Source: an uncultured Collinsella sp.
Lineage (GTDB): Bacteria; Actinomycetota; Coriobacteriia; Coriobacteriales; Coriobacteriaceae
DNA length: 17,745 bases
Assembly (NCBI GenBank): GCA_900754745.1
Contig: CAAEEB010000060.1
Span: 1 to 17,745, forward strand
Reading direction: 5' to 3'
This document shows positions 6,818-13,623 of this stretch, one piece after another (within the stretch, counting starts at the first letter, position 1; each line of letters starts with the position of its first letter). The position numbers and the translations under genes were made by a program. Under the pieces are notes generated by a model. The model saw nothing but the letters and a program-made list of their open reading frames with translations, was not told the origin of the DNA and searched no databases.

Positions 6818-8008
6818 ATGATCAACGAAACCATGTATGCTCGCGGTGCGGAAAGCTCCATCATCCGCGAAATTTTTAGCTATGGCCTTGAGCGCAAGGC
6901 GCAGATTGGTGCGGAAAACGTATTCGATTTCTCGCTGGGCAACCCAAGCGTTCCGGCGCCCGCTGCCGTGGCGGAGTCCATCAAAAAGGCGCTTGAACTG
7001 CCGAGTGACCAGCTGCACGGATACACGCCCGCACCGGGCCTGCCGCAATGTCGAGCGGCCGTCGCCGAATCGCTCAACCGCCGCTTTGGTACGAGTTATG
7101 AGGGTAAGGACGTCTTTATGACGGTGGGCGCGGCGGCTTCGCTCACCTGTACGCTCAATGCCGTTACGAACCCGGGTGACGAGGTCATTGTTATCGCCCC
7201 GTACTTTCCGGAGTATCGTGTGTGGATTGAGAAGGCCGGCTGTACGTGTGTCGAGGCGCTCGCCGATGAAGATACGTTCCAGCTGAGCGTAGACAACGTT
7301 CTTAAGGCGATTACCGATAAGACGACAGCCGTCATCATCGACTCGCCCAACAATCCGACCGGTGCCGTATATACGCGCGACACGCTGACGCGACTGGCCA
7401 ATGTTCTGCGCGAGGCCAACGCTCAGCGCGATCCCGAGAACCCGATCACGCTTATCTCGGACGAGCCGTATCGCGAGATTGTCTATGGCGCCGAGGTGCC
7501 TTGGGTGCCATCGATCTACGAGCACACCATCGTGTGCTACTCGTATTCCAAGTCGCTTTCGCTACCGGGCGAGCGCGTGGGGTGGATCCTGGTTCCCAAT
7601 ACGAATCCTCAGGCGGCTCGTCTAATGCCCGCCGTTGCCGGTGCCGCCCGTACGCTGGGCTTCGTGTGCGCGCCGGCGCTCTTCCAGCGCGTAATTATCG
7701 ACTGCATCGATGAGCCGAGTGACGTTGAGGCCTATGCACGCAACCGCACGGCGCTTACCGATGCACTAGCGGAGTACGGCTACACCTATGTTGAGCCGGA
7801 TGGCGCGTTCTACCTGTGGGTGAAGGCGCTGGAGCCCGATGCGAACGCCTTCTGCGAGCGCGCGAAGAAGTATGAGCTGCTCGCGGTGCCCTCGGACAGC
7901 TTTGGCATGCCGGGCTGGTTCCGCTTGGGCTACTGCGTGAGCTACGAGACTATCGTCAACTCACTGCCCGCCTGGAAGCAGCTGGCCGACGAGTATCGTC
8001 AAAAGTAA
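6818..8008 (+). CDS. PLP-dependent aminotransferase, class I/II
   Basis: This 397-residue cytoplasmic enzyme belongs to the fold-type I aspartate aminotransferase family, which moves amino groups between amino acids and 2-oxo acids. The PLP Schiff-base lysine is K245 in SYSKSLSLPGERVGW. NNPTG (178-182) and the aspartate D215 of SDEPY, which contacts the PLP ring nitrogen, are in place. GWFRLGY near the C-terminus holds the carboxylate-binding arginine (about 370). The frame extends upstream to 6719, but that part runs through a palindromic repeat. ATG 6818 follows AAAGGGGAA and begins the family's usual N-terminus, so it is chosen. The preferred substrate cannot be read from sequence. The gene stands alone, between a terminator and a hairpin. 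Confidence 0.92.
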   Translation: MINETMYARGAESSIIREIFSYGLERKAQIGAENVFDFSLGNPSVPAPAAVAESIKKALELPSDQLHGYTPAPGLPQCRAAVAESLNRRFGTSYEGKDVFMTVGAAASLTCTLNAVTNPGDEVIVIAPYFPEYRVWIEKAGCTCVEALADEDTFQLSVDNVLKAITDKTTAVIIDSPNNPTGAVYTRDTLTRLANVLREANAQRDPENPITLISDEPYREIVYGAEVPWVPSIYEHTIVCYSYSKSLSLPGERVGWILVPNTNPQAARLMPAVAGAARTLGFVCAPALFQRVIIDCIDEPSDVEAYARNRTALTDALAEYGYTYVEPDGAFYLWVKALEPDANAFCERAKKYELLAVPSDSFGMPGWFRLGYCVSYETIVNSLPAWKQLADEYRQK

Positions 8009-8037
8009 AGCGCTCTGCTTACAATGTTTTACGTGAA

Positions 8038-8066
8038 ACGGGGTTTGGCTTTAAGCCAGACCCCGT
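8038..8066 (+). terminator. Hairpin after the aminotransferase gene, probable terminator
   Basis: A 13- to 14-bp stem with one G-T pair runs from ACGGGG (8038) to CCCCGT (8066). It starts 30 bases after the stop codon. The following bases (TGTCTATG) are only mildly T-rich, so termination may be partial. Confidence 0.6.
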
Positions 8067-8100
8067 TGTCTATGCCGTTGTGTGATTGGGATGAAGCAGT

Positions 8101-8130
8101 TTTACGACTGCCGAAAGCTATGCGTACAAT
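8101..8130 (+). promoter_or_regulatory. Candidate promoter for the PHP-domain gene
   Basis: TTTACG (8101-8106) and TACAAT (8125-8130) are spaced by 18 bases and lie 38 bp before the start at 8168. A TG two bases before the -10 box (TGCGTACAAT) adds some support. The promoter lies inside the longer open frame, which argues for the shorter protein start. Confidence 0.55.
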
Positions 8131-8167
8131 GAATATACGCGACGGCCATACTGGACAAGGAGACCTG

Positions 8168-8989
8168 ATGCCCTACCTTCTTTCTTGTGATATTCATACT
8201 CATACGTTGTTCTCCGCGCATGCGTACTCAACTATTGAGGAGAATGTGTACTGGGCGGCGGAACGTGGCCTGCAGGTGCTCGGATCTGCCGACCATCTGA
8301 GCTCGATGGTTACGGCTTGCCCCAACGACCTGCGCAGTTTCCAGTTCTTTATTAACCAGGATATCTGGCCGCGCATTTGGAGCGGCGTGCTGGTGCTTCG
8401 CGGCGCCGAGGTCGATATCGTTTCGCTGGACGGAAGCTTGTTTGGCGAGGACATTCCCGTGTCGCTCGATATTGCCGGCGATTCGTACAGTCACCAGCAT
8501 TCGCTGTTCGATTTGGTGACGCGTAATTTGGATTATTTGGTGGCAAGCGTGCATAACCCGCAGTTTGCCGAAGGCGCGACGCTCGCCCAAACGACCCAGA
8601 TGTACATCAATGCCCTGGAGCACCCCAAGGTGTTCATGCTTGGGCATGCGGGTCGTTCGGGCGTGCCGTTCGATATCGATGAGGTGCTGCTGGCGGCCAA
8701 GGCCAAGCACAAGATCATTGAGATCAACAACCATAGTCTTGAGCATGGCACGGGTGCCGAGCATTGGGACGTGTGCCGCAAGATTGCCGAGCGTTGCGCC
8801 GAGCTGGGCGTGGGCATTGGTGTTTCGACCGATGCGCACATCGGCATGGCAATTGGCAAGCTCGACCATGCCCGCAAGATGCTCGACGAGATTCACTTCC
8901 CGCTGGACCTGATCGTGACGCGCGACCGCGAGACACTGCTGCGCGAGATGGCGGCAGCCGGCGTGTGCGACCTGCGCAAGGGGATATAA
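8168..8989 (+). CDS. PHP-domain metallohydrolase, YcdX-like phosphatase
   Basis: This 273-residue protein has a polymerase and histidinol phosphatase (PHP) fold, a trinuclear-metal phosphoesterase. DIHTHT at residues 8-13 gives H10 and H12, H18 follows in FSAHAYS, and ADH gives D42 and H43. Later metal-site blocks RGAEVDI, SVHNPQF, GHAGRSG, EINNHS and STDAHIG are all present. The order and spacing resemble E. coli YcdX and related small phosphatases more than histidinol phosphatase or DNA polymerase PHP domains. The natural substrate is unknown. AAGGAG (8157-8162) five bases before ATG 8168, and the conserved start MPYLLSCDIHTH, decide the N-terminus; the frame itself stays open back to 8024. 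No his or pol genes are nearby. Confidence 0.9.
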   Translation: MPYLLSCDIHTHTLFSAHAYSTIEENVYWAAERGLQVLGSADHLSSMVTACPNDLRSFQFFINQDIWPRIWSGVLVLRGAEVDIVSLDGSLFGEDIPVSLDIAGDSYSHQHSLFDLVTRNLDYLVASVHNPQFAEGATLAQTTQMYINALEHPKVFMLGHAGRSGVPFDIDEVLLAAKAKHKIIEINNHSLEHGTGAEHWDVCRKIAERCAELGVGIGVSTDAHIGMAIGKLDHARKMLDEIHFPLDLIVTRDRETLLREMAAAGVCDLRKGI

Positions 8990-9008
8990 CGAGACTCATA
9001 TGCCCAAC

Positions 9009-9046
9009 GAAGGGGGGGGGCGGTCCAGACGGGCTGCCCCCCCTTC
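9009..9046. terminator. Terminator between convergent genes
   Basis: GAA plus seven G (9009-9018) pairs with seven C plus TTC (9037-9046) around an 18-base loop. It lies between the stop codons of the PHP gene and the convergent methyltransferase gene. The uninterrupted run of nine G (9012-9020) is the longest homopolymer in the window and a possible sequencing or slippage site. The flanking T content is low on both sides. Confidence 0.6.
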
Positions 9047-9072
9047 TTGTCCCGAAAATCGACCGGGGTGGA

Positions 9073-10521
9073 TTAGCGGCGCTCGAGGACCGCGACGGTC
9101 TCGGTGTGGTCGGTATGAGGGAACATGTCGACCGGCGTGATCTTGAGCAGGCGATAGCCTCCGTCGAGGAGCTGGTGCAGGTCGCGCTCTTGGGTTACGG
9201 GATTGCAGCTGATATAGGTGATACGGCGCGGCTTAAGTGCGCAGGCAGCTTCGAGGAACTCGGGGGTGGAGCCGGCGCGCGGCGGGTCGATGGAAAGGAC
9301 GTCGACGCGCTCGTTGTTATCGGCGGCGTCAAGGATGTAATCGGTGGCGTCGTCGGCCATAAACCAAGCGCTGCGGGTGAGGCCGTTGAGCTCGGCATTG
9401 CGACGTGCATCGGCAATGCCCGCCGGGTTGCGCTCAACGCCAAGCAGCATAATGCCGACGCCTCTGTCCTGGGCATCCTTCGCGGCGCATAGACCGATGG
9501 TGCCGCTGCCGCAGTAAGCGTCCATAAGAATGTCATCCTGCTGCAGGTCCATGCCGTCAATGGCGAGCCGATAGAGCAGTTCGGTTTGCTGCGGGTTGGT
9601 CTGATAAAACGCGGTAGGGGAGATATCGAAGTCGCAGCCGAGCAGCTGATCGCGCATGCACTCGGCACCATAGACGATACGAGTTTCCTCACCCAAGATG
9701 GCGTTACCGGGACGGCCATTGATATTTTGGGCAACGGTGACGATATACGGATCGAGTGCCGCGACGGCCTCAAAGAACTCCTGTGCATGCGGTAAGTCAC
9801 GCTGGGCGGTCACGAGCGTAACCATGATCTGGTCGGTGCGCCATCCGCAGCGGACGACGGCATAGCGAAGCAGCCCCAGATGCTTGTCCTCATTAAAGGC
9901 GGGAATATGCAGCCGCTCAGCTTCGCGCGCGATGCCGTTGAGAATCTGACGGGCACCCGGCGCCTCGACAGGACACTCGGGCACGGCAACGATTCTGTGC
10001 GTGCCGCGCTCAAAGAAACCGCAACGGACAGCGCCCTCCTTACCGGGAGCAAAGGGAGTGGCAGCCTTATGGCGAAAGCCACGCGGCGCAGGATATTTAC
10101 CCGGGTCGCCCAGGGTGACGCCCATACCGCGAATAGGATCAACGGCGATACCCTCACGCTCACAAAGCGAAGCAAAAAGCTCCTCCATAGCAGCCTGCTT
10201 AGCAGCGAGCTGCTTCTTATAAGGACGATTAAGCGCCGTACACCCACCGCAAGATTTCATGATCGAACAGGGAGACTTGGGGTCCACAGCCTTACGTGCA
10301 GACGAAACCGGATCATTATGCGGGCGCTTGGAGTGAGCCTGGGATGCCTTATCCCCGCTCCGACGAGAGCCGGGACGCTTGGCCTTAGCCTTGCCCTTGA
10401 CCGACTTACCCTTCGCATCCTGAGACGACTTTGATTTCTTGGAAGATTTCTCCTCCTTCAACCCCTCAGCCGCCTCCACCAAAGCACGACGAGCCCTACG
10501 CTCCGCACGAGATTCTGCCAT
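9073..10521 (-). CDS. rlmD: 23S rRNA (uracil-C5) methyltransferase, RlmD/RlmCD-like
   Basis: This 482-residue SAM-dependent enzyme would methylate the C5 of a 23S rRNA uridine (U1939 and possibly U747 by homology). The [4Fe-4S] cluster cysteines appear as C85, C91 and C94 (C-x5-C-G-G-C), with C183 in PECP as the likely fourth. The SAM loop is DAYCGSGTIGL, and IDPPRAGS follows. The nucleophile C439 is in YISCNPVT, and E474 in the PHTDHTET block is the probable general base. Instead of the usual N-terminal TRAM domain, the first 80 or so residues are lysine-, serine- and arginine-rich and look disordered. ATG 10521 has GGAG six bases upstream. The frame stays open to 10749, but that part crosses an inverted-repeat element and is not coding. 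U1939-only and dual-specific enzymes cannot be told apart here. Confidence 0.9.
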   Translation of the reverse strand: MAESRAERRARRALVEAAEGLKEEKSSKKSKSSQDAKGKSVKGKAKAKRPGSRRSGDKASQAHSKRPHNDPVSSARKAVDPKSPCSIMKSCGGCTALNRPYKKQLAAKQAAMEELFASLCEREGIAVDPIRGMGVTLGDPGKYPAPRGFRHKAATPFAPGKEGAVRCGFFERGTHRIVAVPECPVEAPGARQILNGIAREAERLHIPAFNEDKHLGLLRYAVVRCGWRTDQIMVTLVTAQRDLPHAQEFFEAVAALDPYIVTVAQNINGRPGNAILGEETRIVYGAECMRDQLLGCDFDISPTAFYQTNPQQTELLYRLAIDGMDLQQDDILMDAYCGSGTIGLCAAKDAQDRGVGIMLLGVERNPAGIADARRNAELNGLTRSAWFMADDATDYILDAADNNERVDVLSIDPPRAGSTPEFLEAACALKPRRITYISCNPVTQERDLHQLLDGGYRLLKITPVDMFPHTDHTETVAVLERR

Positions 10522-10558
10522 CAATAACTCCACTAATTCATGAATTAAAGCTGCAAGT

Positions 10559-10564
10559 ATTGTA
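10559..10564 (-). promoter_or_regulatory. Candidate -10 box for the methyltransferase gene
   Basis: TACAAT on the minus strand lies 38 bases before the start codon. No good -35 is seen 16-19 bases further upstream, so only the -10 is offered. Confidence 0.4.
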
Positions 10565-10628
10565 CCGTGCCAAGCTAGCAGACGATATACAAGCGGTTTA
10601 TTCGTGTCAGTGATAAGCCCAACGACGG

Positions 10629-10767
10629 TTGCCCGCCGCGTGAGGGGTGTGGGGGTTAAGTTTATCGCGAGTTCCGCACGAACAGGAGGCCACTTAATGT
10701 GGCCTCCGTCGTGAGCAGGACTGTAGAGCAGGAAACTTAACCCCCACACCCCTCACGCGGCGGGCAA
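10629..10767. repeat. 139-bp element with perfect 35-bp inverted arms
   Basis: The arms at 10629-10663 and 10733-10767 are exact reverse complements over 35 bp. They begin TTGCCCGCCGCGTGAGGGGT and continue through a GTGGGGGTTAAGTTT stretch. The 69-base centre holds a second hairpin, GGAGGCCAC (10685-10693) with GTGGCCTCC (10699-10707), extended by CACGA/TCGTG (10677-10681 with 10709-10713). No target-site duplication is evident at the edges. It fills most of the 337-bp gap between the divergent methyltransferase and ABC importer genes, and its right edge is seven bases from the importer's -35 box. It may be a MITE-like element, a structured RNA or a transcription boundary. Confidence 0.88.
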
Positions 10768-10774
10768 ACTCGCC

Positions 10775-10803
10775 TTGTGCTCTATCACGCTAAAGTGTAT
10801 GAT
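10775..10803 (+). promoter_or_regulatory. Promoter of the amino-acid ABC importer
   Basis: TTGTGC (10775-10780) and TATGAT (10798-10803) are separated by exactly 17 bases, the best sigma-70-type promoter in the window. Transcription should start near 10810, giving a leader of about 50 bases. The half-site TAAAGTG (10791-10797) abuts the -10 box and reappears in the downstream palindrome. Confidence 0.7.
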
Positions 10804-10821
10804 TCTGAACGTTACATGACT

Positions 10822-10841
10822 CACTTTACTTAACTAAAGTG
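10822..10841. promoter_or_regulatory. Operator-like 20-bp palindrome
   Basis: CACTTTA-C-TTAA-C-TAAAGTG is symmetric except at one base pair. It lies just after the predicted transcription start and before the AAGGGGG ribosome binding site. CTAAAGTG also occurs at 10790-10797, 44 bp upstream, about four helical turns away. Two such sites bracketing a -10 box is typical repressor geometry. The regulator is unknown. Confidence 0.6.
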
Positions 10842-10858
10842 CTATCAAGGGGGATACC

Positions 10859-11719
10859 ATGAATATCGATATGTCTCGTCGTCAGTTTGTTGGTCTAGCC
10901 GGCTCGTTTGCCACGGTGCTTGGCCTTGGTCTTGTTGGCTGTGGCGGTGGTGCCGGCAAGGGCTCCGCTGCTGGCTCTGCCGCGGCCAAGGATGTGAAGG
11001 GCGCTGCGGAGTCCAAGAAGCTCGTTGTGGGCTTTGACAAGTCCTACCCTCCGTACGGCTTTGTAGGCGATGATGGCGAGTACACCGGCTTTGATCTCGA
11101 TCTGGCCAAGGCTGTTGCCGATAAGCAGGGCTGGGAGGTCAAATACGAGGCTATCGACTGGGATGCCAAGGACACGCTGCTCAACTCGGGTGCCATTAAC
11201 TGCATCTGGAACGGCTTTACCATGGAGGGCCGCGAGGACGACTACACGTTCTCCGAGCCTTACATGCTCAACGAGCAGGTGCTCGTGGTCAAGAAAGACG
11301 CGGGTATCAAGAGCTGGGACGATCTTGCCGGCAAGACCGTGATTACCCAGACTGATTCCGCCGCACAGGATGTGCTCGAGGGCGACCAGAAAGATCTGGC
11401 CGCGACGTTTGCCACGCTCGATACCATCGGTGAGTACAACACGGCGTTTATGCAGCTCGAGAGTGGTGCAGTCGATGCCGTTGCCTGTGACCTCTCGATC
11501 GCTCAGTATCAGCTTGCCGCCAAGCCCGATGCCTATACGCAGCTCGACAAGCCGCTGTCCAGCGAGCACTACGCCGTCGGCTTTAAGAAGGGCGACGCCA
11601 AGTCCGCCGATGCCGTGACCGAGTCGCTCAAGGCACTCTACGAGGATGGCACGGTTAAGGGCCTGTGCGACAAGTATTCAAGCTATGGTCTATCTTTCGA
11701 TAATTGGGTTTTGAAATAG
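10859..11719 (+). CDS. Amino-acid ABC transporter substrate-binding lipoprotein
   Basis: This 286-residue protein is a family 3 solute-binding protein that captures a polar amino acid outside the membrane and hands it to the permease. The N-terminus has a twin-arginine motif (SRRQFVG), a hydrophobic core and a lipobox LVGC with C28 as the lipidated cysteine. A Gly/Ala/Ser/Lys linker runs to about residue 55. The binding domain begins KKLVVGFDKSYPPYGF, and the blocks YTGFDLDLAKAVADK and WNGFTMEGRE follow, as expected for the fold. ATG 10859 follows AAGGGGG at five bases; ATG 10871 is a less likely alternative. It is the first gene of the importer, and an imperfect palindrome after its stop codon probably raises its level over the permease. 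The ligand cannot be settled from sequence. Confidence 0.93.
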   Translation: MNIDMSRRQFVGLAGSFATVLGLGLVGCGGGAGKGSAAGSAAAKDVKGAAESKKLVVGFDKSYPPYGFVGDDGEYTGFDLDLAKAVADKQGWEVKYEAIDWDAKDTLLNSGAINCIWNGFTMEGREDDYTFSEPYMLNEQVLVVKKDAGIKSWDDLAGKTVITQTDSAAQDVLEGDQKDLAATFATLDTIGEYNTAFMQLESGAVDAVACDLSIAQYQLAAKPDAYTQLDKPLSSEHYAVGFKKGDAKSADAVTESLKALYEDGTVKGLCDKYSSYGLSFDNWVLK

Positions 11720-11817
11720 CCACAGCACCCAACCTTGCGGCTCCAACCCTCCTCGCGTACCAAAGTACGCTTCGTCGGGCTTGTCGCTCGCAATCTTGGG
11801 CACTGTGCCTATTTCAA
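11711..11817 (+). repeat. Long imperfect intercistronic palindrome
   Basis: TTGAAATAG (11711-11719), which includes the stop codon of the binding-protein gene, pairs with CTATTTCAA (11809-11817). The complementarity continues inward with a few mismatches (CACAG with CTGTG, CCCA with TGGG) to a perfect tip GCGTAC-CAAA-GTACGC (11755-11770). No T-run follows. Such hairpins between binding-protein and permease genes often stabilise the upstream mRNA or cause partial termination. Confidence 0.7.
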
Positions 11818-11857
11818 TTAACGCCCGCTGTTCTGTTGCTGTGAAAGAGAGGGTAGG

Positions 11858-12511
11858 TTGTCTATTCAGGTCATGATGCAGATGCTTGGCCAGGGATTCT
11901 TGGTCAGTTTGCAGCTGTTTGTGCTGACGCTGCTGGGGTCGATTCCGCTGGGAATCCCCGTGGCGTTTATGCGCATGAGCAAAATTGCGCCGCTCCGCTG
12001 GATTGCGCGCATCTACATTTCGGTCATGCGCGGTACACCGCTCATGCTGCAGATGTTTGCCATCTACTTTGCCCCGTACTACGTGTTTGGCATTTCGCTC
12101 ACGCCCGATTCCAAGTGGACGGCGTGCGTCGTGGCGTTCATCATCAACTACGCCGGTTACTTTGCCGAGATCTATCGCTCGGGTCTGCAGTCCATTCCGC
12201 GCGGTCAATATGAGGCTGCCGAGGTGCTGGGCTACTCGCGCATGCAGACGTTTCTGTATATCGTGATGCCGCAGGTCGCCAAGCGCATTTTGCCGGCGAT
12301 GGGCAACGAGATCATCACACTGGTCAAGGACACGTCGCTGGCGTTCGCCATTGGCGTGGGCGAGATGTTCTCGACGGCCAAGGCGCTGGTCGCCTCACAG
12401 GTGAGCATGGTGCCGTTTGCAATCGCGGCGCTGATTTACTGGGTCTTTAACTTCGTCGTCGAAATGCTGCTGGGCGCTGCCGAGAAACGACTCGACTATT
12501 ACCACGACTAG
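11858..12511 (+). CDS. Amino-acid ABC transporter permease
   Basis: This 217-residue inner-membrane protein is of the HisM/GlnP type, carrying a polar amino acid across the membrane. Hydrophobic segments lie at about 12-38, 53-79, 88-105 and 180-205. The cytoplasmic EAA loop that contacts the ATPase is clear at about 119-138 (EAAEVLGYSRMQTFLYIVMP). Only one permease gene is present, so it likely works as a homodimer. The start is uncertain. TTG 11858 has AGAGGG four bases upstream, a tight spacing. ATG 11873 or 11876 would shorten the protein by five or six residues but have weaker sites. A 138-bp gap with a palindrome separates it from the binding protein. The ATPase gene follows 38 bp later. 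Confidence 0.92.
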   Translation: MSIQVMMQMLGQGFLVSLQLFVLTLLGSIPLGIPVAFMRMSKIAPLRWIARIYISVMRGTPLMLQMFAIYFAPYYVFGISLTPDSKWTACVVAFIINYAGYFAEIYRSGLQSIPRGQYEAAEVLGYSRMQTFLYIVMPQVAKRILPAMGNEIITLVKDTSLAFAIGVGEMFSTAKALVASQVSMVPFAIAALIYWVFNFVVEMLLGAAEKRLDYYHD

Positions 12512-12549
12512 CCTGTCCCGTTGTGCTTTTTAAACACATGGAGGTTCCC

Positions 12550-13314
12550 GTGTCCGGAACGGTAATGAATATAGCGAACGCACGCAAGGCGTTTGGCGGC
12601 AATGAGGTGCTCAAGGATATCTCGCTCGAGGTCAAGCGTGGCGAGGTCGTGGCGATTATCGGGCCTTCGGGCGGCGGTAAGTCCACGCTGCTGCGCTGCG
12701 CCACGCTGCTCGAGACGCTCGACGGCGGCTCGCTCTCGTTTGGCGACCTTGCCGTCGCGACGGATACGGGTTCGGGCGCGGTGTACGCAAAGGGCGATGT
12801 GCCTAAACAGGCGCGCTCGCGGTTCGGTCTGGTGTTTCAGAACTACAATCTGTTCCCGCATTATACCGTGATGAAAAACATCACCGATGCGCCGATCCGC
12901 GTGCTTAAGCGCCCGCGCGAGCAGGCGGAGGCCCGCGCACACGAGCTCATTGCACAGATGGGGCTTACGGGTAACGAGAACAAGGTGCCCTGCGAGCTTT
13001 CGGGCGGTCAGCAGCAGCGCGTGAGTATTGCCCGCGCCCTGGCGCTCGACCCGGAAATCTTGTTCTTTGATGAGCCGACCTCGGCACTCGATCCCGAGCT
13101 GACGGCCGAGGTGCTGCGTGTCATTAAAGACCTTGCGGCGCAGAATATGACGATGGTGATCGTGACCCACGCAATGCAGTTTGCGCGCGATGTTGCCGAC
13201 CGCGTGGTCTTTATGGATGGCGGCCGCATTGTTGAGGAGGGTCCGGCCGAGCAGGTCATCGACCATCCACGTGAGCAGCGTACGCGCGAGTTCTTGAGCC
13301 GTATCGAGGGATAG
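12550..13314 (+). CDS. Amino-acid ABC transporter ATP-binding protein
   Basis: This 254-residue ATPase powers the importer from the cytoplasmic side. Walker A is GPSGGGKST (38-46), and the Q-loop lies in VFQNYNLFPH (95-104). The signature is LSGGQQQR (150-157), Walker B ILFFDEP (170-176), the D-loop SALD (178-181) and the switch histidine H207. The pattern matches the GlnQ/HisP polar amino-acid group. GTG 12550 is chosen because GGAGG lies five bases upstream. The frame is open from GTG 12523, and ATG 12538 lies immediately before that ribosome binding site. ATG 12565 is a possible shorter start. It is the last gene of the unit and is followed by a strong terminator. Confidence 0.94.
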   Translation: MSGTVMNIANARKAFGGNEVLKDISLEVKRGEVVAIIGPSGGGKSTLLRCATLLETLDGGSLSFGDLAVATDTGSGAVYAKGDVPKQARSRFGLVFQNYNLFPHYTVMKNITDAPIRVLKRPREQAEARAHELIAQMGLTGNENKVPCELSGGQQQRVSIARALALDPEILFFDEPTSALDPELTAEVLRVIKDLAAQNMTMVIVTHAMQFARDVADRVVFMDGGRIVEEGPAEQVIDHPREQRTREFLSRIEG

Positions 13315-13349
13315 GCTCGGCTAGTTACTCAACTGTTTACTGAAGTGAA

Positions 13350-13385
13350 GCCGCCGCAGGTCGTATGATCTGCGGCGGTTTTTTT
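13350..13385 (+). terminator. Rho-independent terminator of the ABC importer operon
   Basis: CCGCCGCAGGTC (13351-13362) pairs with GATCTGCGGCGG (13367-13378) around GTAT, with one G-T pair, followed by seven T (13379-13385). Confidence 0.95.
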
Positions 13386-13623
13386 ATTGGCCCCGGAGCG
13401 ATTTCTCAAAAGCTAAACGACCTGCTTGTCCTCTCGCCGCCCGTATCCATACGCGTGCCGAAAGGTGTGCATGGACAGACGGCTGCAAGGGTAGGGTGGT
13501 GGCATAGGACATTTGGAGGGTGAGTCGGCTCGGCTGCCGACCATGCTGCTCCCGGGACGGCACCGACCGCGAACTCTCCCCGTTGGCGTCGCGCATCGCG
13601 CGCGACCCTGCAAGGAGGTCATC
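13386..13623 (+). other. Hairpin-rich leader before the EF-G paralogue
   Basis: This 238-bp stretch has no convincing gene. It holds three local hairpins. The first (13446-13475) has a bulged stem of about 12 bp with a GAAA tetraloop. The second pairs GTCGGC (13524-13529) with GCCGAC (13536-13541). The third pairs GTCGCGC (13588-13594) with GCGCGAC (13600-13606), ending five bases before the AAGGAGG ribosome binding site (13612-13618). No clear promoter or T-run was found, and it matches no riboswitch class that I can recognise. The frame is open back to 13513, but the strong ribosome binding site places the start at 13624. Confidence 0.45.

Noticed and set aside
8024..8167. Upstream extension of the PHP-domain reading frame
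   Set aside because: It includes a terminator-like hairpin and a TACAAT promoter box. The conserved fold and a strong ribosome binding site start at 8168.
10522..10749. Upstream extension of the methyltransferase reading frame
   Set aside because: It runs through the 35-bp inverted repeat and a promoter candidate. ATG 10521 has a good GGAG site.
13386..13623. Known riboswitch (cobalamin, glycine or cyclic-di-GMP type) before the EF-G paralogue
   Set aside because: Hairpins and a GAAA loop are present, but the conserved core bases of these classes were not found.
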